From a virus: 22,683 nt of DNA. The stretch is from positions 1 through 22,683 of IMG/VR virus record IMGVR_UViG_3300037963_003307; one strand, written 5' to 3'. Below are positions 7,005 to 16,552 of this stretch, piece after piece (position 1 is the stretch's first letter; every line of letters begins with the position of its first letter). A model generated the notes under the pieces. The model was not told where the DNA came from and did no database searches. It worked only from the letters and a program-made list of their open reading frames with translations. The position numbers and the translations under genes were made by a program.

Positions 7005-9962
7005 TTAGCCTTGTAGATCTTTCAGATCATAACTACCTTCAGTTGCGAACCAATTGCCTTGTGTAGTTACCCCGGTTGCAAAAAATTCTGGATACATTTT
7101 CTGTAGGTTAGCTTGTTCCGTGGAAATATCTATAGGAGTTCCTGTTGTGTTAGGTAGAAAATAGTATGTATAACCATCTTCATAAGCAGTTAGCTGCTCC
7201 CATTTTACCCCAAATGCCTTGCTCATTTTTTTAGCTTCATCTAAAGTTATAACTAGGGCTTTTTCTGCGGACGCATCATCTATATCATCTGGTATATTTT
7301 TAATATTAAGTATATTGAATGAAATTTCCGCTAAGCCTACGAAACCGTTTGCGTCGTTTCCACCCTCAATACCAGTTAAGTTTATACTAACATTTGGTTC
7401 TAGTACTCGACAAACCCCGCCTCCGTTTTGGTATTTCTCATCCGCGTCTTCTTTAGAACCGACTTTAACCCAGTTCCAATCTGGTCTTCCATCTGCGCCT
7501 TCCCATTGTTCCATTTTGCCTTCCCATGGATTATCTGCAGTTTCTACCATAGGCATTAACTCCCATACTTTAGTATATTTCTCAACTCCGTTCGCTTCAA
7601 AGTCTTTTTCTATGGCATCGATAAACAGTCTTTCAAGTTCGTCGTAATCTTCTGTATAATATACTTTAGTATCTGTTGTTAACCCTAGTTGCCTAACTCT
7701 CATATATACAATATATTCTCTATCGTTATATATGATTGGATCAAAAAGATGACCATTAAACATGTTTGCAGAATTAGTTAATAATTGGTTTACCGGTGCG
7801 CCTAGTACAGGTCCGCGATCACCAGCCAAGAAACAAACAGCGCCCCATCCTTTATTACCTCCAAGAGTGAATGTTTCTTCACCTGTTGATGTTATTCGTT
7901 TTCGGAATGAAGGTAATAAGTTTGCAATTGGCTCTGACGGTACAACTAGATCAGCAGGTACTCCGTATATTTTTTCTACAGTTTCTCCTGTCGCTCTTGG
8001 TATTGAACCTCCGCCGATTTCTGGTATTAAATCTCCACGCTCAACTGCTTGTACAACTGTATCAATATCTTCCGGTCTGATTCCAGTGTATTTAACCTCT
8101 ACATCTTGTTCTATAAATTCTGGTTCATTATTATCACACAATGTAATCTCGGTTGTATTTGTCCGCTCATATAATTCACTTGCTATATTGTTTTTTGATG
8201 GGATAACCATTTCTATGTCTACGTTATCATCTAGCTCAGAATAAGTGAGTCGTTCTCTAAGATTCTTAGAAGATTTGTTTAAATAATCAATCCGGGTTTT
8301 TTGTTCTTGTGTTTCTGGTTCTATTTTTTCTTCCCACGGGTTATGTACTTTAACTCCTTTTACTTCAAAGGAATGTAATTCAAACTGACTTACTTTTGTA
8401 CTTGTAGTAAAAGATAGACCTATGTTTAGTAACGGGTATTCATCGTTTTGTACCTGAAAACCAGACCACGGGTCATACATATTACTACCACCTACATTAC
8501 CAGCATTACCAGTCGTACTATAATAACTTCCTTGTATCTTATTAAGACGTAAATCTAATATAGTGTTATATGTTTCACTCGATGTGAGTTTATGCGAGAC
8601 AGTTAATCTATTTCCTTTATTAGTTAGATCTACTCTGTAATCAACAAAAACTGCATCAGCTGCAGACGTATGTAGAGGTATAGCAGTTGAACCAGGAACA
8701 GCAGAAAGATCTACTGAGGTTAATATTTGATTATTAGTAAATCTGTTTCCTCTTATCGATACTGAACATGGAGAAGGAGTAGTTGTATTTACATTAAACC
8801 ACCCAGGTTTATCTTCTGTAGTTTTACCAAAATTACCAGCTATATCAAAACCGACCCCTATGAAACTATTTGCTTCTCGTCCATCACCAATACAACCATA
8901 TGTTTCTTTAAATGGATTCCAATTGTTTCTCTCAAACAAACCAACTGTAGTTTGAGCAGAGCCAGCGGTTTCAACTACATTGAAGTCTGCTGGGCTATAA
9001 CCGAGTGTTGACGCAACACCATTAGGTACAACATACCGATCCTTTTGAGGCTGTTCAAACAAATATACACAAAAACCTTCCCCAGCTCCAGCAGGGGAAT
9101 ATTGCTGTATCCATCTTGAAGCACTATTACCTACTGTTTGAGTACTCGCATAAGCAGTAGGAGCAGGTACGTTAAAACTTCTCGCCCGAAAATCTATTCT
9201 TATAGTATGTTGTGGATCATAAGCAGCGTATTTTGGATTAACAGTTATATAACCACCGCTAAACATAAGAGGGAAATTTTTATCTCCTGTTAATGCGTCA
9301 AATGCTGTATCGGTATAATCTTGAATTAAATTAAAGCCTATTGCGCTTGTACTTTCTACATGTGTAGGAGACACCATGTAGTTAGGGGACCTTTCTATTT
9401 CTGCACCGACTGCTGGGTTAAACCAAGAAGCGTTTTGGTTACGTACAGTATTACCACCAAGATATAAATCAGAGTTTAAATAACCACTGTCAAATGTAAA
9501 TCGACCGTTTACGGCTGATAAGGAATTTTGTGGTAAAAGGGATTTAGCTTTTAATAAATGAAACTTACTATCTACATCTTCAAATATGTAATTATTAATT
9601 ACTAACCCATCTACATCACTAGCGAACCGACCTAAAAAGGTTACAGAATATCTTGACGTGTCCTTATTATAATTAATGAGAGGTTTTGTTATAGAGTCAA
9701 AATTTAAATCTTCTACAGGACATGGAGGAGTTAATTTAAATATATCAGAGTTTTCATCTGTATGAAAGGTGTCTAAATTATCAGGATATATTGTTTGTCT
9801 ATAATTTGTATCTTTATCGATTTTGTAAATTATTGGTAATGCACCGTATATAGTATCTCCTGATTCGCATCTTGCTGCAGTAATAGCACTAACAGTACAA
9901 ACGAACATTTCTTTCGTTTGATCGTTGTAAAATATGTCTGACTGTTTGTTGCTAAAAGGCAT
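7005..9962 (-). CDS. Large virion protein with L-type-lectin-like domain (candidate glycan-binding adhesin)
   Basis: This is a 985-residue protein. Residues about 200-540 read like a legume/L-type lectin sandwich: GEGFCVYLFEQ at 294-304, LGYSP at 320-324, SFIGVGFDIAGNFGK at 366-380 (compare the A-V-E-F-D-T strand of L-type lectins, whose Asp is a sugar/metal site), VDYRVDLTNKGNRLTVSHKL at 440-459, IGLSFTTST at 514-522 and FELHSFEVKGVKV at 527-539. The order and spacing fit the family, so carbohydrate binding is likely. The N-terminal 190 residues are a separate beta-rich region. The C-terminal 440 residues are unrelated and more acidic, with two NPWE motifs and a Gly/Trp-rich segment. An exact late-type element precedes the start, and the 357-residue gene follows almost without gap. 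Virion location is inferred from position. Confidence 0.6.
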   Translation of the reverse strand: MPFSNKQSDIFYNDQTKEMFVCTVSAITAARCESGDTIYGALPIIYKIDKDTNYRQTIYPDNLDTFHTDENSDIFKLTPPCPVEDLNFDSITKPLINYNKDTSRYSVTFLGRFASDVDGLVINNYIFEDVDSKFHLLKAKSLLPQNSLSAVNGRFTFDSGYLNSDLYLGGNTVRNQNASWFNPAVGAEIERSPNYMVSPTHVESTSAIGFNLIQDYTDTAFDALTGDKNFPLMFSGGYITVNPKYAAYDPQHTIRIDFRARSFNVPAPTAYASTQTVGNSASRWIQQYSPAGAGEGFCVYLFEQPQKDRYVVPNGVASTLGYSPADFNVVETAGSAQTTVGLFERNNWNPFKETYGCIGDGREANSFIGVGFDIAGNFGKTTEDKPGWFNVNTTTPSPCSVSIRGNRFTNNQILTSVDLSAVPGSTAIPLHTSAADAVFVDYRVDLTNKGNRLTVSHKLTSSETYNTILDLRLNKIQGSYYSTTGNAGNVGGSNMYDPWSGFQVQNDEYPLLNIGLSFTTSTKVSQFELHSFEVKGVKVHNPWEEKIEPETQEQKTRIDYLNKSSKNLRERLTYSELDDNVDIEMVIPSKNNIASELYERTNTTEITLCDNNEPEFIEQDVEVKYTGIRPEDIDTVVQAVERGDLIPEIGGGSIPRATGETVEKIYGVPADLVVPSEPIANLLPSFRKRITSTGEETFTLGGNKGWGAVCFLAGDRGPVLGAPVNQLLTNSANMFNGHLFDPIIYNDREYIVYMRVRQLGLTTDTKVYYTEDYDELERLFIDAIEKDFEANGVEKYTKVWELMPMVETADNPWEGKMEQWEGADGRPDWNWVKVGSKEDADEKYQNGGGVCRVLEPNVSINLTGIEGGNDANGFVGLAEISFNILNIKNIPDDIDDASAEKALVITLDEAKKMSKAFGVKWEQLTAYEDGYTYYFLPNTTGTPIDISTEQANLQKMYPEFFATGVTTQGNWFATEGSYDLKDLQG

Positions 9963-9973
9963 ATAATTATTTA
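9963..9973 (-). promoter_or_regulatory. Late-type promoter element TAAATAATTAT, minus strand
   Basis: The exact 11-mer fills the whole gap between the TAG stop of the 766-residue gene and the ATG at 9962. It marks the start of the second late unit (985- and 357-residue proteins). Confidence 0.6.
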
Positions 9974-12274
9974 CTAAGTTATTATAGATTTCGACCCTGC
10001 GGCGTTTTTAAATGTACCGTCATCAAATGTATATTTTTCAGTTAATGTTTCTACGTTAGTTTGTATGTATATTGAATCTTCGATAATCTCAAAATCTTGT
10101 ATTTTATTAGATGTGTAAATTCGGCCTTTTGTTGCAGCAGAATGTTTATTAAACACAGCAGACATGGCTTGTTTTAAAGTTAATACTTCTTGAGAAAAGT
10201 TATTACGTACAAATATCTCTCCAAACTCTTCAAATTGCTGCTCAAATAACTGATACTTTGTTGCTGTTGGTTGGTTGAGGCTCGCTGACTCATACGTAGT
10301 AATTGTATTAGAATAAATTGCAGTCGAATCAATTGTGTAGTATGGTATAGTTATATCTTTAAAATAATTCTCAATTAATAAATCTGAGCGACCTGGGTGA
10401 CTTTTAAACGGACCACCGTCAACCGCTGAGACAGCAGATACGGAACCACATGATAAGGCTATTGTATGTAGGTCTGTACAATTGTATGTTGATAATGGCG
10501 CAAAGAATGAACTACCAGCTCCACCAATACTGCCTAGATCATTTAATGTGTTGTCATTAACAATGAAGGTATCATATATTCCAGTCAACCCTGTATACGC
10601 TGTAGGGCTATCTGCTTGAGCTGCGGATATAGCAGATAAAAGCGGATTAAAATAAAGACCGTCATAAAACTCCGCGGCTGTTGTACAGCTTGTATCTGTG
10701 CTAGATGACTCTTCGCTTATATATGATGTTCCTGCTTTTCTCTTTGGGTATACCGACTTAATAAAGTAAAACTCATTACCATATACATCGCTCCGTAATT
10801 TAACACCTGTCTTGTTTGTGATAAGTAAATCATCTAAGCGTTTACTTTCCGGAAATATATTCAAAACACTTACCGGATAAGTATCTGTATTTCTCCAATC
10901 GATATGACCTTCTGCATCTTCCCAAAAACTAATATTATCTTCTCTTTTGTTAATACCTGCAGGAGTATATTCTAAACTGTTTTCTTGGCTTTGATAACCA
11001 TAATTGCGTACAATTTTATTATTATAAAAATTAATAGAATTTGTTCTATCATTATTTTTAAATGTGTTTGTTTTAGATTTAAAAATTAATGGAGTACTTT
11101 GTTTAACTTTTATATTGCGTAAAATATTGCCTTTGTGGTCTTTAATATAACCAACTGCTTTTAACCCTGGTTCATATTGGTGTGGGTTTGGAATTAAATA
11201 CTCTCTTCCGTTGAACGCAGATAAATTAATATTAAAAGTTAGACCAAAAGAATTAAAATTATTTGTACCAGTATTTTTATATGAAAGCTGAAAAGGAAAT
11301 ATATTCGTATTTTTCTCATTTACAATACCGCCAAATAAATTAGGGCCATATCTTTGTGTTAGGTTGTTTGTAGGATTAACATTATCGTATAAAACTTCTA
11401 CATTAGCGTTCTTTTTATCTCCTGACAGCCGATATATATCATTAGCTAAATATTTTTTAATTAGATCGCGTTCAAGAATAAATTTTAAATTATCTAATGT
11501 TTTTATTTCATTACGAAAATATCTATTAGGTAGTCTTTCATAATTAGAAAACGGGTCATTAATACCTAATAAAGCGCTTGGGGTAGAGATGTTATTAGTT
11601 TCAACTTTACATTGTTTACCGTTTTTATTAATAGTAATTAATTGAAATATATTTTTTGATTTAGACTCTCTTAAAACTCTGTTGTCAATATTGTCGACTA
11701 AATCTTTATCAATCGGGTGTATATTATATATGAATTCGTCAGATACGTAATGGTCTATATCTATAGAAATTGCATTAGCGATTTTTTCAACATTTATATC
11801 TGTAGTTGAAGTATCAGTATTTTCAGTTATAAAATCTTTATTACTTAAAAGCTTAGAAATATAATTCTTTAAGTATTGTTTTACACCTGCTTTAGATGTT
11901 TTTAGTTTATTTTTAGTTGTACTAAAAGTAGCTTCATCTCTTAACTCCTTTACACTTAATACCTGATTACGAATTATATTAACAAAATAATGTACCCCTA
12001 ATTCTAGTTCATATATATCGTCTGTATCTATTTCATTTAAAAATCTTCCAACATCGGGATCTAAAGTATCTAATGTTAAATTTTTGAGGAACTGGGTATA
12101 AATAGACCTTGTGTAGTTGTTTTTTGTATCTGTATTGGCTTGTTTTTGTTCTTTCCAGTCAACCAAATAATTATTATATAATATAGATAATTCAGTCGCG
12201 TTGCGATTGTCATTATAATATTGCTTCCATTCTACAAATGATAATGGATTAGTTGTATTTAAATCTATTGTCAT
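9974..12274 (-). CDS. Large baseplate-region virion protein, 766 residues
   Basis: I cannot name the family. The N-terminal 150 residues are helical, charged and Tyr/Trp-bearing (SFVEWKQYYNDNRNATELS near 12-30, then alternating helices to about 145), unlike the beta-rich rest. The middle is Asn/Lys/Ile-rich. Residues about 560-660 are rich in Ala, Ser and Thr. The C-terminal 90 residues (from 677, with FEEFGEIFVRNNFSQEVLTL and DFEIIEDSIYIQT) form a distinct globular segment. The start overlaps the stop of the PKD protein gene as ATGA, so translational coupling is likely. In T4-type order, genes following gp6 encode outer wedge proteins, so a baseplate role is inferred from position. No enzyme motif, signal peptide or membrane helix is seen. 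Confidence 0.5.
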   Translation of the reverse strand: MTIDLNTTNPLSFVEWKQYYNDNRNATELSILYNNYLVDWKEQKQANTDTKNNYTRSIYTQFLKNLTLDTLDPDVGRFLNEIDTDDIYELELGVHYFVNIIRNQVLSVKELRDEATFSTTKNKLKTSKAGVKQYLKNYISKLLSNKDFITENTDTSTTDINVEKIANAISIDIDHYVSDEFIYNIHPIDKDLVDNIDNRVLRESKSKNIFQLITINKNGKQCKVETNNISTPSALLGINDPFSNYERLPNRYFRNEIKTLDNLKFILERDLIKKYLANDIYRLSGDKKNANVEVLYDNVNPTNNLTQRYGPNLFGGIVNEKNTNIFPFQLSYKNTGTNNFNSFGLTFNINLSAFNGREYLIPNPHQYEPGLKAVGYIKDHKGNILRNIKVKQSTPLIFKSKTNTFKNNDRTNSINFYNNKIVRNYGYQSQENSLEYTPAGINKREDNISFWEDAEGHIDWRNTDTYPVSVLNIFPESKRLDDLLITNKTGVKLRSDVYGNEFYFIKSVYPKRKAGTSYISEESSSTDTSCTTAAEFYDGLYFNPLLSAISAAQADSPTAYTGLTGIYDTFIVNDNTLNDLGSIGGAGSSFFAPLSTYNCTDLHTIALSCGSVSAVSAVDGGPFKSHPGRSDLLIENYFKDITIPYYTIDSTAIYSNTITTYESASLNQPTATKYQLFEQQFEEFGEIFVRNNFSQEVLTLKQAMSAVFNKHSAATKGRIYTSNKIQDFEIIEDSIYIQTNVETLTEKYTFDDGTFKNAAGSKSIIT

Positions 12275-14718
12275 ATGCTAAGGCCCTTCCGTATTTGATA
12301 GTCTAAATTCTTATACATTATACCATCATCATTAGTCCAATTACCGCTTAAAGATGAAGCAGTTCTTGTTATTGTTGTATATGGGTTATTGTAATCAATT
12401 AAATTTGCTTGTAAATTTTTAATTGCTGAAGTTGGGTCTGTTACCGTATATGGATAAAAATCATACATAGTAGACAACCCGCTCGCACCTGTCACAGTAG
12501 TGTCCAAAGGCCATCCCCAATTGCTATAAAGGTTGTATGTCGATAGCGCGTATGTACTTGACTCTCCAGAGGAACTACCATCAACATTTTTAGTAGCAAC
12601 CTTTTGAGGTTTAATTATTAAAAATTCGTTATTAAATTTTTGTCGTGCTACAAAATTTGTATACGCTGTAACTGTATATGTAGAAGCAGTAATTGGGTTG
12701 TTGAAATCTACATTCACACCGTCTGCAGAAGAAGTATAAAAATTCGAGTTTAAGCTTTCTGAAAATTGTTCATAGTTACCTAACAATTTAGATACCTTTA
12801 TACTAAACGTATCATACAACCTTTTTAGTTCTGAAGGTGGTTCTGGTAAAATAATATCTACATCCTCATTCAGTAAATCATAAAAGGATTGTATTTGATT
12901 TATTTTACATAAATCAACATCGTTATGATTAGTAACAAAGTTAGCTATTTTAGAGAATATAGTCTTACCAAATGTAGTCGGGCTTGAACTCGCTTCTCCT
13001 ACAAATGATGTAAATATCCCGTCAAATAGATTATCATACTCATGCATGAATGATTGGAATCTATAACTCTTAATTACTTGAGAGTAATCTATATCTTCGT
13101 TTTGTAAATAAAACTCAACGTCGTTAGTTGACGGGTAAACTGTAAATGTAAACGAACCAGTATAATGTTGTGTATTTTCCCCGACGTTACCACCAACATT
13201 GCCGAAACCAGAAAGCGAGCTCGTGTTAGCGCTTAGAGATTGTATGTTCGCAGAAACATTTAATGTCCATGTTCCAGCGCTTAATGGGTCGATATTTAGA
13301 TATAAAAAGCTACTTAACTCTGTGTTACTTGTAGTGCTGTTATATGGGAACTTATCAGTACTTACACTGCTTATATTAGTGGTGTGTAAATCTCCACCAC
13401 TTGCCCAATTGACATAAAAATTATTATCAGTAGCAGATAACGAACCGATATTGCCGTTTGTAATTCTTTTAAAGTCAGAAAAGTTCTTTAATATATTTTT
13501 GTCTTCGTCTTGTACTCCTATAAAAACCTGAAACTTATCTCCTTGTCTTTTATAATTAATCGCCGACATTTGTTTCATTCCAGTAGATGTAAAAGAAAAC
13601 AAATCAGAAAAATTTGGAACTGGTTTAGTAATTTTAACTAAAATACCGTCGTAGTTTTTAAGAGCACCTCCTCCGGTTTCAAGGAAGTTTTGACCGCTAC
13701 CGTTAATATCTGTTTCTATATTATCTACATAGAAATTTTTGAGACGATGTTTACTAAGATCAAGCTTTACAATTAATTGGACTCCTGGGTCTATGTTTGG
13801 GGTGTCGTCATAATAACTTAACACCACATTTTTACCTGATAATGTTTCTGATCCTGTCAAACCAGATACCGAAGTATTATAACTGTTAACAGCCGTCTGT
13901 GGGTTATTTGTAGCGCCTAGCATGTAGGTTTTTATGCCTAACGCGCTTAATTCTGGAATAAAACTATCCGCAACTAACTTAATAGTATTATCTTTCGGGT
14001 TAATAGCGTAATTGCGTTTATTAACTTTTATGTTTACTCCTGTATGATCAATGCGTACAGGTTTGTCTCCCGATCGATCATAAAAAGCATTAAAAGGTAA
14101 TAAATGAGCATATTTATTCTTGGTGTCGTATGGTTTTGATTTACTACCGCTCGCTGTAACATAAAGAGTAAAGTCTTCTGTTCCTGTAATAGAATCTGTT
14201 GTTGATACATCTTGCCAAGAAGCAGTTATAAGAGTTGGAAATTTTTGGCCAGGATCATCTGTACTACCAGCTCTGAACATCATACCAGAGACACTATCTA
14301 CTTCAGTGTTCGATAATTGTATATTCGTTTCTACATAGTTGTATACTGATACAGTTTCAGTAAGGGTATTAAAATACGCAGTTCCGTTGATATCATAGTA
14401 ATAAACAGCTACAGTATAAATGCCAGGAACTTTGTATGTATGAGTTGTAGTTGGAGTGTTTCGTGCACTTAGAGTGTTACCATCTCCAAAATCCCAAACT
14501 GCAACAGTAGTAGAAATCGGCGGATCGACTAGTTCATTAAACGAAGTTGAACCTGTGAGATTAGATGTAAAGGTAAATTCACTTATACGAGTGAACCCGC
14601 TATGAGTGGCAGATAAACTGTGTACATTGTTCACAGGAGAAGGTATCGACCCGGATGTGTTTACCGATAGAGTAATCGGTACTGGTACACTTAATGGACA
14701 TTTTTCCTCAGCGCTCAT
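12271..14718 (-). CDS. PKD-domain baseplate-region protein, 815 residues
   Basis: Residues about 40-126 form a textbook PKD domain: VAVWDFGDGNTLSA at 72-85, THTYKVPGIYTVAVYYYDI at 92-110. The middle (130-540) is beta-rich with many Ser/Thr turns. From about 550 the character changes to helical with aromatic residues (YRFQSFMHEYDNLFDGIF), then a C-terminal block with NWGWPL at 733-738, LIDYNNPYTTIT at 771-782 and a conserved-looking last helix. The start codon overlaps the gp6 stop as TAATG, so it should be made stoichiometrically with gp6. It occupies the T4 gp7 position; the C-terminal half could be the wedge-attachment part and the PKD half an outward spacer. That assignment is inference only; I see no clear gp7 similarity. 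Confidence 0.55.
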   Translation of the reverse strand: MSAEEKCPLSVPVPITLSVNTSGSIPSPVNNVHSLSATHSGFTRISEFTFTSNLTGSTSFNELVDPPISTTVAVWDFGDGNTLSARNTPTTTHTYKVPGIYTVAVYYYDINGTAYFNTLTETVSVYNYVETNIQLSNTEVDSVSGMMFRAGSTDDPGQKFPTLITASWQDVSTTDSITGTEDFTLYVTASGSKSKPYDTKNKYAHLLPFNAFYDRSGDKPVRIDHTGVNIKVNKRNYAINPKDNTIKLVADSFIPELSALGIKTYMLGATNNPQTAVNSYNTSVSGLTGSETLSGKNVVLSYYDDTPNIDPGVQLIVKLDLSKHRLKNFYVDNIETDINGSGQNFLETGGGALKNYDGILVKITKPVPNFSDLFSFTSTGMKQMSAINYKRQGDKFQVFIGVQDEDKNILKNFSDFKRITNGNIGSLSATDNNFYVNWASGGDLHTTNISSVSTDKFPYNSTTSNTELSSFLYLNIDPLSAGTWTLNVSANIQSLSANTSSLSGFGNVGGNVGENTQHYTGSFTFTVYPSTNDVEFYLQNEDIDYSQVIKSYRFQSFMHEYDNLFDGIFTSFVGEASSSPTTFGKTIFSKIANFVTNHNDVDLCKINQIQSFYDLLNEDVDIILPEPPSELKRLYDTFSIKVSKLLGNYEQFSESLNSNFYTSSADGVNVDFNNPITASTYTVTAYTNFVARQKFNNEFLIIKPQKVATKNVDGSSSGESSTYALSTYNLYSNWGWPLDTTVTGASGLSTMYDFYPYTVTDPTSAIKNLQANLIDYNNPYTTITRTASSLSGNWTNDDGIMYKNLDYQIRKGLSI

Positions 14719-16550
14719 TAATATTCAACAACCCGTTTGTTAGTGACTTGTGACTTTACTACGATTTTATCTTTAAAAGCAACCGGGCTTTCAATGTACG
14801 GTATTTGATATGGTTTTAATTTGCATCTAGTATCGAATACTTTTTTATCCTTCCCATTGTAGATTGGATTAAACACACAAAATGAAAGACCAGGAGTACT
14901 TCTATTTAAATCTGTACGTAATGTTTCTATGCCTTCTATGCCTTGTATTTTTTCAATCTCATTATTAAGGTATCTTACATCAATAGTATCTCCTAGTTTT
15001 AGATTATTAATGTATGTAGTAATAATATTATACACTTTACTTTTTAAATCGTCTTCATTTATTAAAGCACGAGCTTGTTTAGTTATAACTAATTGAGTAC
15101 TATCTTTATATCTAAGTCTATTTACTTCCCCTGAAAATCGTAATGATAAATCTAAATTTAAATAAACCGGGTCAATAAAAGCAATCTCACTATTTAGTAA
15201 TTTATAATCTGCGATCTCGTTTCGAATTTTTTCTTTCAGAGCATTAGAGAGATAATTTGATCTAGTAATTACAGATTTATTTTTTCTTAAATTAGGTACA
15301 ATAGTTAAGTATATATTATTTGCATCTGAACTATCCGCAAAATAATACTGATTAAACAACGCGTTAGTCTCGAGACTATAATCTGTTAAACCAAGTTCAT
15401 CATCTAGATATTTTAAATAATCGTTAGTGTAGTCACTATTGTTTTGTACAGTAACGTCATAAACAAGGTTCTTATAATTACGTTCTATAAAGCTTTTATA
15501 GTCATCCTTTGTTGTAAGTTTATATTCTGAGCTAAAGAATCTTGGTGCGTTTTGTTTAATTTCATCTGCGTTTTCTTCTTCTCCGAAATCGGTACTATCT
15601 TCTGTATTACTTATAGTAGTGTTCAATACAGTCTCAATCGTCAAAAAGTTCAGAGATGTATCTTGGGTATCTGTAAGAATGTTATCATACTGTGAAGTAT
15701 TGTATATGTTTAGCGAGCTACTATTAAAAGTATTCTTTGTTACTTTACCATCTGTACCAGAAGATTTGAGGTAGTATACTGCGATTTGGTCCCCTTGATT
15801 TAATTTTCTTCCGTTAACACTATTGCCAAACTTTATTTCATAGTTTTTATTTTCATTGTATCTAATTTCAAAACTTCTTTCATTTGGTTTTGACAAGTAC
15901 AAAGAAGGAACTCGTGACCATTCATACCATTTATTATTAGAATTAACTTCTTTTACATATACGTAAATATTAAAATGATCAATTGTAGTATTACCACCGG
16001 GTAAAATGTTTACTACTTCGAATTTTTCTCCTATAGGGTTAATAATAGGATATTCTTGTAATGTACCTTCATACATTAATTGACTTCCAATTGCAGAGAT
16101 TGTTTCAGTATCAGAAGTAGTTTTTTCAAATGTTACGTCTTTAGTGAAAGTAAATGTTTTACCTTGACTTGTTGCGAATGAAAATTTAGGAATAGTATAA
16201 TAACCAGCAGACAAATCAGAAGTACCTTTTATTTCTACCGGTAATACAGCGGTTTGTTTACCTACTGGCTTATAATCAATAAGCTTAACAATCCGATTAA
16301 TATTCTCGTATAGTTCTGCGTCATTAAAATTACTTTCAGAGCTAGTTTGGTTTAAGTAAAAAAGTAATGTATGGTATGAGTACGCAATTATATCTATAAG
16401 GGCAGAAATATTACTACCCTCAAAGTTTTGATCAGTAAAATTAATTGTCGTGTCGTTATTAATTCTATCAATGATCAGATCTCTGAGACTCTGGGCATCA
16501 AACCCAGTGTACGCATTTGTTGGTAGATTAAATTCTGTAAAGTTTGCCAT
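14718..16550 (-). CDS. 6: Baseplate wedge protein gp6 (baseplate J-like family)
   Basis: This is a 610-residue homologue of T4 gp6 (about 660 residues), which dimerises to form the inner ring of the baseplate wedge and holds gp25, gp53 and gp7. The N-terminus carries the highly conserved signature: FDAQSLRDLIIDRI at 17-30, FTDQNFEGSNISALIDIIAY at 38-57, LLFYLNQTSSES at 62-73 and ENINRIVKLIDYKPVG at 82-97. The middle is beta-rich, with VNGRKLNQGDQIAVYYL similar to baseplate J-like proteins. The C-terminal third continues the family pattern (LNNEIEKIQGIEGIETLRT). It starts two bases after the gp25 stop and overlaps the next gene as TAATG, the tight arrangement expected of a wedge operon. No Shine-Dalgarno site is visible. 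The gene looks intact. Confidence 0.93.
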   Translation of the reverse strand: MANFTEFNLPTNAYTGFDAQSLRDLIIDRINNDTTINFTDQNFEGSNISALIDIIAYSYHTLLFYLNQTSSESNFNDAELYENINRIVKLIDYKPVGKQTAVLPVEIKGTSDLSAGYYTIPKFSFATSQGKTFTFTKDVTFEKTTSDTETISAIGSQLMYEGTLQEYPIINPIGEKFEVVNILPGGNTTIDHFNIYVYVKEVNSNNKWYEWSRVPSLYLSKPNERSFEIRYNENKNYEIKFGNSVNGRKLNQGDQIAVYYLKSSGTDGKVTKNTFNSSSLNIYNTSQYDNILTDTQDTSLNFLTIETVLNTTISNTEDSTDFGEEENADEIKQNAPRFFSSEYKLTTKDDYKSFIERNYKNLVYDVTVQNNSDYTNDYLKYLDDELGLTDYSLETNALFNQYYFADSSDANNIYLTIVPNLRKNKSVITRSNYLSNALKEKIRNEIADYKLLNSEIAFIDPVYLNLDLSLRFSGEVNRLRYKDSTQLVITKQARALINEDDLKSKVYNIITTYINNLKLGDTIDVRYLNNEIEKIQGIEGIETLRTDLNRSTPGLSFCVFNPIYNGKDKKVFDTRCKLKPYQIPYIESPVAFKDKIVVKSQVTNKRVVEY

Positions 16551-16552
16551 AA

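Noticed and set aside
7219-8244. Long plus-strand open frames opposite the 985-residue gene (also near 4533, 5324 and 13199)
   Set aside because: They are antisense shadows of well-supported minus-strand genes, with Ser/Leu-rich translations, no initiation element and no recognisable family.
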